64,000 nt of DNA, from NCBI GenBank assembly GCA_021561035.1, contig CP067346.1:3503001-3567000 (forward strand), in the 5' to 3' direction. Below the pieces are notes generated by a model. It was not told the DNA's origin. It saw only the letters and a list, made by a program, of their open reading frames with translations, and did no database searches. Source of the DNA: Clostridioides sp. ES-S-0054-01 (GTDB taxonomy: Bacteria; Bacillota; Clostridia; Peptostreptococcales; Peptostreptococcaceae). This document shows, piece after piece, positions 18,373 to 26,744 of the stretch. Position numbers and translations under genes: made by a program. Numbering within the stretch: position 1 is the first letter of the stretch; each line of letters opens with the position of its first letter.

Positions 18373-18422
18373 ATACCCTGCAAGTTATAGCAACATTTTT
18401 ATGAGCTTACCTTGCAGGGTAC
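18373..18422. terminator. Terminator of pstS
   Basis: An 11-bp perfect stem, TACCCTGCAAG and its complement, with a 28-nt loop, about 30 bp after the pstS stop codon. Confidence 0.75.
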
Positions 18423-18451
18423 ATATATTTATTTTACATTAAATATTCATT

Positions 18452-19285
18452 TTATTGATTAACTTTAATAAATCCTTTCTCTGAAACAAGTGCTTGTCCT
18501 TCATCACTCAATATATAGTCTATTAAAGCTTTACCTTTTTCTGATAAACCATCTTCTTTATTAACTAGTATAAATGGTCTTGATATCGGATATTTGTTAG
18601 CTATTACATTTTCGTCAGTTGCTTCAACATCATTTACTTTTAAACTATTTACTTTCTCATCAACATATCCAAATGATATATATCCTATAGCATTTTCATT
18701 GCCTTCAACTGTAGTTTTTATATTTCCTGAACCATCACTTATTTGTGCATCTTTAGTTAATTCTTCTGACTCAAATCCTACAATTTCTTGGAATCCATCT
18801 CTAGTTCCTGAACCTTCTTCTCTTGATACTATTACTATTGGCGCATCCTTTCCTCCCACTTCTTTCCAGTTAGTTATCTTTCCTGTATATATACCTTTAA
18901 CTTGGTCCATTGTTAGATTTTTTACTGGGTTAGCAGTATTAGTTATCAATGCTATACCATCTATTGCTATCTTAGATTCCTTCAATCCAGCACTTTTTTC
19001 TTCATCTTTTAAATCTCTTGAGCTCATTCCTATTTCAGATGTTCCTTCTATGGCATTTTTTATACCTCCAGAAGAACCAATTTGTTGTACTTCTACACTA
19101 ACACCTTGATTTTTTCCCTGAAACTTTTCTGCGATAGTTTCCATAAGAGGACCTATTGAAGTTGAACCTGAAACAGAAACTTTACTTGAATCACCTGAAC
19201 CTCCTGAATTAGAACCACATCCTACTGCTAAAGCTCCAACTAGCATTGTACTAGCTAAAAGAACTCCTATTTTCTTTTTAAACAT
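18452..19285 (-). CDS. pstS: Phosphate ABC transporter substrate-binding lipoprotein
   Basis: An extracellular lipid-anchored phosphate receptor, 277 aa. The signal peptide ends in the lipobox LAVGC with Cys23 as the lipidated residue. Phosphate-binding segments are visible: VSGSTSIGPLMETIAEKF, SSRDLKDEEK and REEGSGTRDGFQEIVG. It hands phosphate to PstC/PstA. It is transcribed alone from a Pho-type promoter and ends in its own terminator, separate from pstCAB-phoU. That arrangement allows more receptor than permease to be made. Confidence 0.95.
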   Translation of the reverse strand: MFKKKIGVLLASTMLVGALAVGCGSNSGGSGDSSKVSVSGSTSIGPLMETIAEKFQGKNQGVSVEVQQIGSSGGIKNAIEGTSEIGMSSRDLKDEEKSAGLKESKIAIDGIALITNTANPVKNLTMDQVKGIYTGKITNWKEVGGKDAPIVIVSREEGSGTRDGFQEIVGFESEELTKDAQISDGSGNIKTTVEGNENAIGYISFGYVDEKVNSLKVNDVEATDENVIANKYPISRPFILVNKEDGLSEKGKALIDYILSDEGQALVSEKGFIKVNQ

Positions 19286-19366
19286 TTTACTTACCCCCGC
19301 TTATATTTTAATTTTTTTGTTTTCATATTATCCATGTTTTAATGATACATAATTTTTGTTAAATAA

Positions 19367-19406
19367 ATATTAGAGCGAGGTTAAGTAAGTGTAAACATTG
19401 TTAAAT
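19367..19406 (-). promoter_or_regulatory. Predicted Pho-regulated promoter of pstS
   Basis: On the minus strand the units TTTAACA, TTACACT and TAACCTC start 11 nt apart and are followed by TAATAT at 19367-19372. This is the arrangement of Pho boxes just upstream of a -10 with no good -35. The 16-nt core differs by one base from the block upstream of pstC. Confidence 0.7.
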
Positions 19407-19551
19407 ACATGTAAATATTTTATTTTATATAGTATATTTGAAATTATATTAAATTTTTTAAGTAACCTTTAGGGTATAGAAGTATGTGAGTATAGCATAC
19501 TTGTCTAATATTATTACAAGTTTTTACTTAATTCATTAATCTATTTATATA

Positions 19552-21336
19552 TTATAGCTCTTTTTCCAGTCTATTAACTAAACTAGAAAATACATTTAAA
19601 GCTTCTTCTATAGATTCTTTTTTCGTCATATCCACACCAGCAGATTTTAATTGTTCTAAAGGATACTCTGACCCTCCACTTTTTAAGAAGTTTATATATC
19701 TATCTACAGCAGTACTTCCTTCTGAAAGTATCTGTTGACTTAAAGCACTTGCAGCAGAAAATCCTGTAGCATACTTATACACATAGAAATTTGAATAAAA
19801 ATGAGGAATTCTAGCCCATTCTATTCCTATTTGTTTATCTACTATTGCAGATTTTCCGTAATACTTTTCATTTAATTTGTAGTATATGTCAGTAAATTCA
19901 TCAGCAGTAAGTGGTTCTTTGCTCTCTACCCTTTCATGTACAATCTTTTCAAACTCAGCAAACATAGTTTGTCTATGAACTGTAGTTCTAAATTGTTCTA
20001 AATAGTAATTTAATAGGTATACAGTTTCATCTTTAGACTTAGAATTTTCTAATAAATAATTTATAAGAAGTAATTCATTAAGTGTAGACGCAACTTCTGC
20101 AACGAATATCTTATAGTCTGAATATAAAAATGGTTGACTTGTTCTTGAATAATGACTATGGACAGAGTGACCTAATTCATGGATTAAAGTAAATAGAGAA
20201 TTAAGGTCATTTTTATAGCTCATTAATATATAAGGATGAGAATCATAACTTCCCCAAGAATAAGCTCCTCCTTTTTTACCTTCATTATCATATACATCAA
20301 TCCAACCTTCGTCAAAAGCACTTTTTATAACCTTCAAGTATTCTTCTCCTAAAGGCTTAAGTGCCTCTAATATGATATCCTGTGCCTTATCATATGGTAT
20401 ATCCATGTCAAATTTATCTGTCAAAGGAACATACAAATCATACATGTGTATTTCATTCAATCCTAAAAATTTCTTTTTAAGCTCAACATACTTATTTAAA
20501 GTAGGAAGACTTGCATCTATAGCTGATATAAGATTATTGTAGACATCTAAACTTACATCATCTGAAAATAAAGACGCTTCTATTGCTGAATTATACTTTC
20601 TAGTTTTTGCGTAAAATATCTCTGACTTTATTCCACCATAAAGTGTTGATGCAAATGTATTTTTATATTTCTCATAAGTTGAAAATTCACCTTCAAAAGC
20701 ATCTTTTCTAACTCTACTATTTTTACTTTTTATAAATAAAGAGTAGTTTGAATGAGAAAGCTTGACCTTATTACCTTCTTCATCTTCTATCTCAGGAAAT
20801 TCCATATCTGCATATGCTAACATATCGTATACATTTTCTGGAACTGTTGATAATTCTGATGTGGCTGCAAGTATTTCTTCTTCTCGTTCACTCAAAGTAT
20901 GTGGTTTATCTCTTAATATATCCTTTATATATTTTGTATAAAAAGATAACTTCTCATCTTTTAAATATTCACTTAACCTATTCTCTTCTATAGCCAGGAT
21001 TTCTGGTACTATATAAGAAGTAGCCACACCCAAATCAGTAGATAGCATTTCTGTCTTAGTAGCTCTTCCTTGATTATCATTAATTCTAGTATCTTCGTGT
21101 TGTTTCATATGAGTATATACATATAAATTTTGAACAATTCTAGACGCATTTTCAGAGATATTTAATACTTTATACAAATTCTCCTTACTCTCAGAAAGCT
21201 TCCCCTTATATTCTTTTACCTCTTGGATAAGATTTTTTACTTTGCTTATATCTTTTTCAATTTCCTCTTTACTAGAGTACATCTTATCTATCTTCCATTT
21301 ATACTTTTCTTCTATCGTACTTCTATCAGTTCCCAT
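19552..21336 (-). CDS. pepF: Oligoendopeptidase F (M3 metallopeptidase)
   Basis: A cytoplasmic zinc peptidase that cuts short peptides, 594 aa and normal for the family. The zinc motif LIHELGHSVHSHYSR carries HExxH, with the third ligand Glu in FVAEVASTLNE. The ATG at 21345 sits too close to the GAGGTG ribosome site, so the in-frame ATG at 21336 is a better start. It is probably transcribed alone: a 206-bp gap separates it from pstS and 64 bp from the MgtC gene upstream. Confidence 0.94.
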   Translation of the reverse strand: MGTDRSTIEEKYKWKIDKMYSSKEEIEKDISKVKNLIQEVKEYKGKLSESKENLYKVLNISENASRIVQNLYVYTHMKQHEDTRINDNQGRATKTEMLSTDLGVATSYIVPEILAIEENRLSEYLKDEKLSFYTKYIKDILRDKPHTLSEREEEILAATSELSTVPENVYDMLAYADMEFPEIEDEEGNKVKLSHSNYSLFIKSKNSRVRKDAFEGEFSTYEKYKNTFASTLYGGIKSEIFYAKTRKYNSAIEASLFSDDVSLDVYNNLISAIDASLPTLNKYVELKKKFLGLNEIHMYDLYVPLTDKFDMDIPYDKAQDIILEALKPLGEEYLKVIKSAFDEGWIDVYDNEGKKGGAYSWGSYDSHPYILMSYKNDLNSLFTLIHELGHSVHSHYSRTSQPFLYSDYKIFVAEVASTLNELLLINYLLENSKSKDETVYLLNYYLEQFRTTVHRQTMFAEFEKIVHERVESKEPLTADEFTDIYYKLNEKYYGKSAIVDKQIGIEWARIPHFYSNFYVYKYATGFSAASALSQQILSEGSTAVDRYINFLKSGGSEYPLEQLKSAGVDMTKKESIEEALNVFSSLVNRLEKEL

Positions 21337-21400
21337 ATCATACACCTCTATTTTTATTTGTTTTATATTTTATTACTTTACAAAATATATTGTATATATT

Positions 21401-22066
21401 TTAGTCCAAATAATCTACATTTATTACTCCTTCTATCATATTTATTTCTTTCATAACATCGTGTAAGTATATTCTTTTATCATAGGATACAAAAAAATTT
21501 ACCTTCCAGTATTCTTCATTACGACATTCTATTTCCATGTTTCTTACAATAAGTTGATTTTTTTCAAATTTATCATATAAAAAAGGTATAGAATCCAAAT
21601 TGCTTAATTTTAATATCAATACATTTTTTTCTTGGCTAAATAAAAATGTATTGATTATCCTAAGCACAAATAATGCTATCATTACAAATAATCCACCTAA
21701 AATTGATAATTCATAATAACCATAACCCACTGCTATACCAATACATGCAGTTGCCCACATTCCAGCAGCTGTAGTAAGCCCTTTTACTCCACCTTTATTT
21801 TTTAAAATTGCTCCTGCACCTAAAAAACCAATTCCAGATAATACTTGAGCAGGCATTCTTGCTGGGTCAGCATTTGTATACAAATTATAATCAAAAAATA
21901 ATCGAATCGAAGTTATTGAAACAATACAAGAACCTATTGCAATTAATATATGTGTCCTAAAGCCTGCAAACTGTCTTATTTTTTCTCTCTCTAGACCTAT
22001 TATTCCTCCTATTATTAAAGCTAATAGTAACCTTATTGCTATCTCCTTACTTCCTATATCAATCAT
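21401..22066 (-). CDS. MgtC/SapB family membrane protein
   Basis: 221 aa from the ATG at 22066, which has AGGAGGG at the right distance; the longer frame starts within that site. The N-terminal about 140 residues hold four to five transmembrane helices with the family hallmarks LIIGGIIGLEREK, AGFRTHILIAIGSC, PARMPAQVLSGIGFLGAGAI and GLTTAAGMWATACIGIAVG. The C-terminal about 80 residues form a soluble domain of the ACT-like kind. MgtC proteins are tied to growth in low magnesium and inside hosts by inhibiting ATP synthase or acting on phosphate uptake in some bacteria; the role here is unknown. Confidence 0.9.
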   Translation of the reverse strand: MIDIGSKEIAIRLLLALIIGGIIGLEREKIRQFAGFRTHILIAIGSCIVSITSIRLFFDYNLYTNADPARMPAQVLSGIGFLGAGAILKNKGGVKGLTTAAGMWATACIGIAVGYGYYELSILGGLFVMIALFVLRIINTFLFSQEKNVLILKLSNLDSIPFLYDKFEKNQLIVRNMEIECRNEEYWKVNFFVSYDKRIYLHDVMKEINMIEGVINVDYLD

Positions 22067-22195
22067 AATATAAAACCCTCCTGACTTAATCACATCTTAT
22101 GCCCTACAGATAATTTACACATCAGAAATACTATTTTATATCTTAATATTATTATTAATATATGTAAAATATAGCCATCTGTTAATTTTTGATAC

Positions 22196-22218
22196 AAAAA
22201 AACCCACAACTGTGGGCT
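22196..22218 (-). terminator. Terminator of the Spo0E-like gene
   Basis: On the minus strand CCCACAGTTGTGGG is a compact GC-rich hairpin followed by seven T. It overlaps the end of the small gene. Confidence 0.88.
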
Positions 22219-22378
22219 ATTTGCTTAGGTACATGTATTTATTTATTAATATATCTATTTTCTTACTCGATTCTACTAACTCTTCTTGAAATATTTCTGG
22301 ATATTCTATGTATGTATTTATCTCTTCCCTAACTGCTTCAATCTCATTTTTTAACACTTCTAATTCATTGTTCGCCAT
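22217..22378 (-). CDS. Spo0E-like sporulation regulatory protein, 53 aa
   Basis: Two short helices form a hairpin: ELEVLKNEIEAVREEINTYI and, after a turn, EELVESSKKIDILINKYM. The second carries the Spo0E signature, Ser-x-x-(L/I)-D-x-L-I (SSKKIDILI). Spo0E-type proteins remove phosphate from Spo0A~P and so hold back sporulation; in Clostridia the partners are less certain. The start at 22378 follows GGTGAT; the longer frame upstream is hydrophobic and lacks a ribosome site. The gene is monocistronic with its own terminator. Confidence 0.8.
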   Translation of the reverse strand: MANNELEVLKNEIEAVREEINTYIEYPEIFQEELVESSKKIDILINKYMYLSK

Positions 22379-22455
22379 AATAATCACCACTATTACAAAT
22401 TTGTATATTTTTATATACATTTTATCAAACAATATTATATTTTGTCAATATTATG

Positions 22456-22965
22456 TCAATAAAACTTACTATAAAAATGTTTTAATTTAGGTATTGTATA
22501 CCTAGATACTAAACCTACAAACATACCAGTTACTAATGACGCCATTAACATAAATGGTAAGTATCCTATAGCAAGTATATTTTCTATAATTAAACTTGCA
22601 ACTAATAATTGACCTATATTATGCCCTATTGCACCTATAATGCTTATCCCTATCAGCGATAAATCTTTTATTTTACTTGCTAAATACATAAATAAAAGAC
22701 TTAGATAAGCTCCTCCTATACTGAATAGTAGATATGATAAAGGGCCTGCGAATATTGATGACAAAATTACCCTGATAGTAACAATTATAACAGTATCTTT
22801 GACACCTAACAACATTAATGAAATTAAAGTTATAATATTGCTCAAACCTAATTTTGCCCCTGGAAATATAACTATAAGAGGATTTGGTATATATGTCTCT
22901 AGTACGTATAAAGCTAAACTATATCCTATCATAAGACCTAAAAAAGTCATTTTTCTAGTTTTCAT
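22456..22965 (-). CDS. Gx transporter family / heptaprenyl diphosphate synthase component I-like membrane protein
   Basis: 169 aa with about five transmembrane helices. The N-terminus MTFLGLMIGYSLALYVLETYIPNPLIVIFPGAKLGLSNI has the proline-rich turn and the GAKLGLSNI motif of the HepS component-I-like family (now called Gx transporters). It is related to ECF-type S components, so a small-molecule transport role is plausible. No transporter ATPase or the component II prenyl synthase lies nearby. GAAGGAG precedes the ATG. It is divergent from feoA. Confidence 0.8.
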   Translation of the reverse strand: MKTRKMTFLGLMIGYSLALYVLETYIPNPLIVIFPGAKLGLSNIITLISLMLLGVKDTVIIVTIRVILSSIFAGPLSYLLFSIGGAYLSLLFMYLASKIKDLSLIGISIIGAIGHNIGQLLVASLIIENILAIGYLPFMLMASLVTGMFVGLVSRYTIPKLKHFYSKFY

Positions 22966-23106
22966 TAAGTTAACTCCTTCAAATTTTATCTATCATCTTA
23001 CATTATAATACAAAATATATAAAAACACCTAATTTAAACTAAAATATTTTTTAATCTATTTAAAATAAATATTAGTTATTTCAACGTGCAATTGACTCTA
23101 TAATTC

Positions 23107-23158
23107 TTGACTTTTTGTATCATACTTGTTACAATTTTAATGATAATGAATTTCATTA
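23107..23158 (+). promoter_or_regulatory. Promoter and Fur box of feoAB
   Basis: -35 TTGACT (23107-23112) and -10 TACAAT (23130-23135) are 17 bp apart. Directly after them, AATGATAATGAATTTCATTA (about 23139-23158) resembles the Fur box GATAATGATAATCATTATC. Binding there would cover the transcription start, so iron-loaded Fur should repress feoAB. Confidence 0.78.
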
Positions 23159-23171
23159 GGAGGTGTTAATA

Positions 23172-23390
23172 ATGACTGTTTATGATTTAAAAATAGGAGA
23201 AAAAGGACTTATTAATAGCATAGATGGAGACATTAAATTATCTAAAAGATTACTTGCACTTGGATGTATAAATAGTACTGAAATAGAAGTTAAAAAGGTT
23301 GCCCCATTTGGAGACCCAATTATAATTAGATTTAGAGGTTTTGACCTTGCGATTAGAAAATCTGATGCTAAAAATATTTCTTTACAATAA
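23172..23390 (+). CDS. feoA: Ferrous iron transport protein A
   Basis: A small SH3-like cytoplasmic protein, 72 aa, that assists FeoB. Family features are LKIGEKGLINSI at the start, the KRLLALGC segment and VKKVAPFGDPIIIRFRGFDLAIRK. AGGAGGTG lies 7 nt before the ATG at 23172; a GTG further upstream overlaps that site. It lies 17 bp before feoB and is cotranscribed under Fur control. Confidence 0.93.
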   Translation: MTVYDLKIGEKGLINSIDGDIKLSKRLLALGCINSTEIEVKKVAPFGDPIIIRFRGFDLAIRKSDAKNISLQ

Positions 23391-23407
23391 TAGAGGAGGA
23401 GCTACCT

Positions 23408-25354
23408 GTGATTAATGTAGCATTATTAGGAAACCCAAATGTCGGTAAAACTACTGTTTTTAACATACTTACAGGTTCAAATCAATATGTAGGTAACTGG
23501 CCTGGTGTTACTATAGAAAAAAAAGAAGGATTTCTTGGGAAAGAAATAAAAGTTGTCGATTTACCTGGTATATATGCAATGGATACTTTCTCAAATGAAG
23601 AAAAGGTTTCTAAATCATATTTAGAAAATGAAGATGTCGATGTAATAGTAAATGTAGTTGATGCCTCTAATTTATCGAGAAACCTTTACTTAACAACTCA
23701 ACTTATGCAGTTTAACAAGCCTATAGTGATACTGCTTAATATGTTAGACATTGCAGAATCTAAAGGAGTTAATATAGATGCTAAAAAACTAGGCGAAGAA
23801 CTTGGAGTAATTGTTGTTCCAATTATAGCAAAAAAGAAAAATGGTGTTGATAGGATAGAAGAAGAAATTAAGGGAGCTACACAAAAAGCTTTTATATATC
23901 AAAAAAACTTTGGAAGTGAAACAGAAACATATAAAAAATTAGAATCCATTTTATCAAGATGTACAAAAACTACATATACACAGAGAAAATCTATCAGTGA
24001 TAAAATAGACAATATAGTTTTAAATCCTATATTAGCATATCCGATATTTATTGGTATATTGTTCCTCTTATTTAAATTTACCTTTGATTGGGTTGGAGGA
24101 CCACTACAAGAAGGATTTGCTAGTCTTATAGAAGCTTATATTTCTGCACCTGTTAGTGATATATTATCTAACTCTAGTCCATGGTTTAAATCGCTTATAG
24201 TTGATGGAATAATTGGAGGTGTTGGTGGCACTTTACCATTTTTCCCTTTAATATTTACATTGTTCTTTGGTATATCGTTGTTTGAAGATAGTGGATATAT
24301 GTCAAGAACAGCATTTTTAATGGATAAGGTTATGAGAAAAGTTGGTCTATCTGGTAAAGCATTTATACCTATAGTTATGGGAATGGGATGTTCTTCTCCA
24401 GCTATAATGGCAACTAGAACATTGGAAAGTGAAAAGGATAGAAGAGTTACAGCTCTTATTGCACCACTTATGACTTGTGGAGCAAAGTTACCTATCTATG
24501 CACTATTTGTAGCTATATTCTTTCCACATAATGCTGCTTTAGTAACTACATCACTGTACTTAGTTGGTATAATTATGGCAATTGTAGTTGCATTATTCTT
24601 AAATAAAACAGCATTTAAAACAGAGGCTGAACCATTTATATTAGAATTGCCAGAATATAGAATACCTACTATAGATGCACTTATTAAAAATACATGGAAT
24701 AAATCAAAAGGCTTCTTGATAAGAGTTATTACTGTCATGTTTGCAATGTCAGTCTTAATTTGGGGACTTTCTTCATTCAATGTTTTTGGATATACAGAGG
24801 ATATAAATGTAAGCTTCTTGGCTACTCTAGGGCATATTATATCTCCTATATTCAAACCTCTTGGTTTTGATGATTGGAGGACTTCAGTTGCCATTTTAAG
24901 TGGTCTTGGAGCAAAAGAAATTGTAGTAAACTCTTTAAATATACTATATGGTAATCTAACTGTTGTCTTGCCAACAATATTTAATGGAATTACTGCATAT
25001 ACTTTCTTGATATTTACTGCTTTATATACTCCATGTATAGCCGCACTTGCAACTATGAAAAAAGAATACGGCAATAAAATGATGTTTGCATCATTTGCAT
25101 ATCAATTTATACTAGCATGGATAATGGCTTTTATAGTTAAAAGTATAGGTGGAGTATTGTTTATGGGTAATTCAATAATGGAGGCTTTGATAGGTGGAAT
25201 AATTATAGTCCTTGCACTTTTTATTTTATTTAATAAATTCAAGTCCACAAAAAACGGAAGTGGCTGTAGTGGATGTTCTGCTTGCTCTGGATGTCCAAAT
25301 GCTAATTCTTGCTCAGGTGAGGAAGACAGTAATAAAAAAAGTAGTATACACTAA
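23408..25354 (+). CDS. feoB: Ferrous iron transport protein B with Cys-rich tail
   Basis: The Fe2+ permease, 648 aa, starting with GTG after AGAGGAGGA. The N-terminal G domain has G1 GNPNVGKT (8-15), G3 DLPG and G4 NMLD. The transmembrane part holds the two Gate motifs (PFFPLIFTLFFGISLFEDSGY, then the second half with PCIAALATMKKEYG) and the conserved MGMGCSSPAI. The last about 25 residues are GSGCSGCSACSGCPNANSCSG-like with six Cys. No feoC is present, so this tail may replace its Cys-rich function. The original terminator downstream is split by an insertion sequence. Confidence 0.95.
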   Translation: MINVALLGNPNVGKTTVFNILTGSNQYVGNWPGVTIEKKEGFLGKEIKVVDLPGIYAMDTFSNEEKVSKSYLENEDVDVIVNVVDASNLSRNLYLTTQLMQFNKPIVILLNMLDIAESKGVNIDAKKLGEELGVIVVPIIAKKKNGVDRIEEEIKGATQKAFIYQKNFGSETETYKKLESILSRCTKTTYTQRKSISDKIDNIVLNPILAYPIFIGILFLLFKFTFDWVGGPLQEGFASLIEAYISAPVSDILSNSSPWFKSLIVDGIIGGVGGTLPFFPLIFTLFFGISLFEDSGYMSRTAFLMDKVMRKVGLSGKAFIPIVMGMGCSSPAIMATRTLESEKDRRVTALIAPLMTCGAKLPIYALFVAIFFPHNAALVTTSLYLVGIIMAIVVALFLNKTAFKTEAEPFILELPEYRIPTIDALIKNTWNKSKGFLIRVITVMFAMSVLIWGLSSFNVFGYTEDINVSFLATLGHIISPIFKPLGFDDWRTSVAILSGLGAKEIVVNSLNILYGNLTVVLPTIFNGITAYTFLIFTALYTPCIAALATMKKEYGNKMMFASFAYQFILAWIMAFIVKSIGGVLFMGNSIMEALIGGIIIVLALFILFNKFKSTKNGSGCSGCSACSGCPNANSCSGEEDSNKKSSIH

Positions 25355-25400
25355 TATGTAAATATTTTAGTTTAAAATAACATAGAAGATGGTGTCTCGA

Positions 25401-25416
25401 GAAAAAGGCTTATCTC
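25401..25416. terminator. Left arm of the feoB terminator, split by the insertion sequence
   Basis: GGCTTATCTC here pairs with GAGATAGCC at 26727-26735. With the 1.29-kb element and one copy of the target duplication removed, the two arms form a hairpin with a 19-nt loop and T-rich tails on both strands. It would be the shared terminator of feoAB and the opposing PTS operon. Confidence 0.75.
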
Positions 25417-25505
25417 TTTTCTAGTATAATCCCCTTATAGTAGACATTTAAATAAAAGGCTATTATAATAGGTCTAAAAAGCGTATACTCTAAGGGGGTT
25501 TTTCT

Positions 25506-25823
25506 ATGTCTAAAAAACACAAAAAATATAGCAAAGAACTTAAACTAAAAGCTGTAAACTTATATATAAAAGAAGGATACTCATCATACAAAATTGCTGA
25601 GATGCTGAATATAAGAAGCAAAACACAAGTTCAAAACTGGGTAAAAGATTATAAAAATAAAGGTAAAACTGCGTTTAATGATGAAACTAGGGGCAGATTT
25701 AAAAATATTAGTCTAGAAAATGATAATAGAAAATTTAAATCTGTTGAAGAAGAATTGAAGTACTTACGCATGGAGAATGAATTCTTAAAAAAGTTAAGTA
25801 CCCTATTGGACAAGTCAAAGTAA
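25506..25823 (+). CDS. IS3-family transposase OrfA (helix-turn-helix)
   Basis: 105 aa. The N-terminal helix-turn-helix reads KKYSKELKLKAVNLYIKEG then YKIAEMLNIRSKTQVQNWVK. A leucine-zipper-like stretch follows (EEELKYLRMENEFLKKLSTLL). OrfA binds the element's ends. Near its 3' end the heptamer AAAAAAG at 25787-25793 is in the A-AAA-AAG phase of a -1 ribosomal slippage site. Shifting there continues into OrfB and gives the OrfAB transposase of about 391 residues. A GGGGG-type ribosome site precedes the ATG. Confidence 0.93.
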   Translation: MSKKHKKYSKELKLKAVNLYIKEGYSSYKIAEMLNIRSKTQVQNWVKDYKNKGKTAFNDETRGRFKNISLENDNRKFKSVEEELKYLRMENEFLKKLSTLLDKSK

Positions 25824-25849
25824 GCGATAAATTTAAAACAATTAAACTT

Positions 25850-26677
25850 ATGTCTAGGAAGTATAGTATTTCTAGTATGTGTAAGTTGATAGGTGTGTCA
25901 AGAAGCGGTTACTATAAATGGCTAAGTTATTCTAAAAAATCTTCCGATAGGGGTATCAAAGATAGAATTATTAAGGATTATATAATTGAAATACATAAAA
26001 AATATAGAGGAACTTACGGTAGAAAAAGAATTTGTACTTATTTAAATAAAATACTTGATAGCCCTATTAATCATAAGAGAGTATATAGGTTGATGAAAGA
26101 ACTAGGTATTAAATCTATTATTAGAAAGAAAGTATATAGACGTAAGTTTAAATCATATGAGATATATGATAATATATTAAATCGTGAATTTAGAGCTAAT
26201 CAACCATTAGAAAAAATTTGTATGGATATAACATACATACCTATCGGTAAAAAATTCTTATATATGAATGTAGCCAAAGATTTATTTAATGGTGAAATAG
26301 TGGCATATGAGATAAGTACAAAAATGGATACTAAATTAGTTAATAATACAGTAAATCAACTAATAAATATGAATTTAGCTAAAGATTGTATTTTACATAC
26401 AGATCAAGGTTCACAATATACAAGTAGATCTTACTCTAAAAGGCTTAAGGATAATGGTATTATACAATCAATGTCCCGAAAGGGCAACTGCTGGGATAAT
26501 GCTCCTATAGAAAGTTTTTTCAGTCATTTTAAATCTGAATTAATATATTTAATTGATACTACAGATCCAAAGAAAATGATTAGTCTAATAAATGATTATA
26601 TTTATTTTTATAATAATGAAAGAATACAATTAAAAAACGGAATGAGTCCGATTGAATATCGAACTCATTGTGCGTAA
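25850..26677 (+). CDS. IS3-family transposase OrfB (DDE integrase domain)
   Basis: 275 aa, in the -1 frame relative to OrfA; its frame is open back to the slippage site, so it is normally made as part of OrfAB. An HTH_21-like segment (IIEIHKKYRGTYGRKRICTYL) precedes the rve catalytic core. The DDE triad is visible in CMDITYIPIG, HTDQGSQYTS and NCWDNAPIESFFSHFKSE. The C-terminus YIYFYNNERIQLKNGMSPIEYR is typical. No internal stop is seen, so it is likely functional. Confidence 0.94.
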   Translation: MSRKYSISSMCKLIGVSRSGYYKWLSYSKKSSDRGIKDRIIKDYIIEIHKKYRGTYGRKRICTYLNKILDSPINHKRVYRLMKELGIKSIIRKKVYRRKFKSYEIYDNILNREFRANQPLEKICMDITYIPIGKKFLYMNVAKDLFNGEIVAYEISTKMDTKLVNNTVNQLINMNLAKDCILHTDQGSQYTSRSYSKRLKDNGIIQSMSRKGNCWDNAPIESFFSHFKSELIYLIDTTDPKKMISLINDYIYFYNNERIQLKNGMSPIEYRTHCA

Positions 26678-26726
26678 AGATAGCCTTTTTTAAGTCTGTC
26701 TACTTGACAGGGACATATCCATTTCT

Positions 26727-26744
26727 GAGATAGCCTCTTCTTTT
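26727..26744. terminator. Right arm of the split terminator, after the SIS-domain gene
   Basis: GAGATAGCC followed by a T-rich run on the plus strand. It is the partner of the arm at 25401-25416. On the minus strand the intact hairpin would have ended the PTS operon with a TTTTT tail. With the element between the arms it can no longer fold locally. Confidence 0.7.

Larger units (their letters stand above)
25428..26715 (+). mobile_element. IS3-family (IS150-like) insertion sequence, complete
   Basis: 1288 bp. The terminal inverted repeats are AATCCCCTTATAGTAGACA at the left and, on the other strand, TGTCCCTGTCAAGTAGACA at the right (12 of 19 match, best in AGTAGACA, and both continue to AAAAGGCTAT). 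It is flanked by a 3-bp TAT duplication (25425-25427 and 26716-26718), as usual for the family. Both transposase frames and the frameshift signal look intact, so it could be active. The exact ends follow from repeat alignment and the duplication. Confidence 0.88.

Noticed and set aside
24496-25074. 192-codon minus-strand frame inside feoB
   Set aside because: Shadow of feoB; the coding signal and all motifs are on the plus strand.
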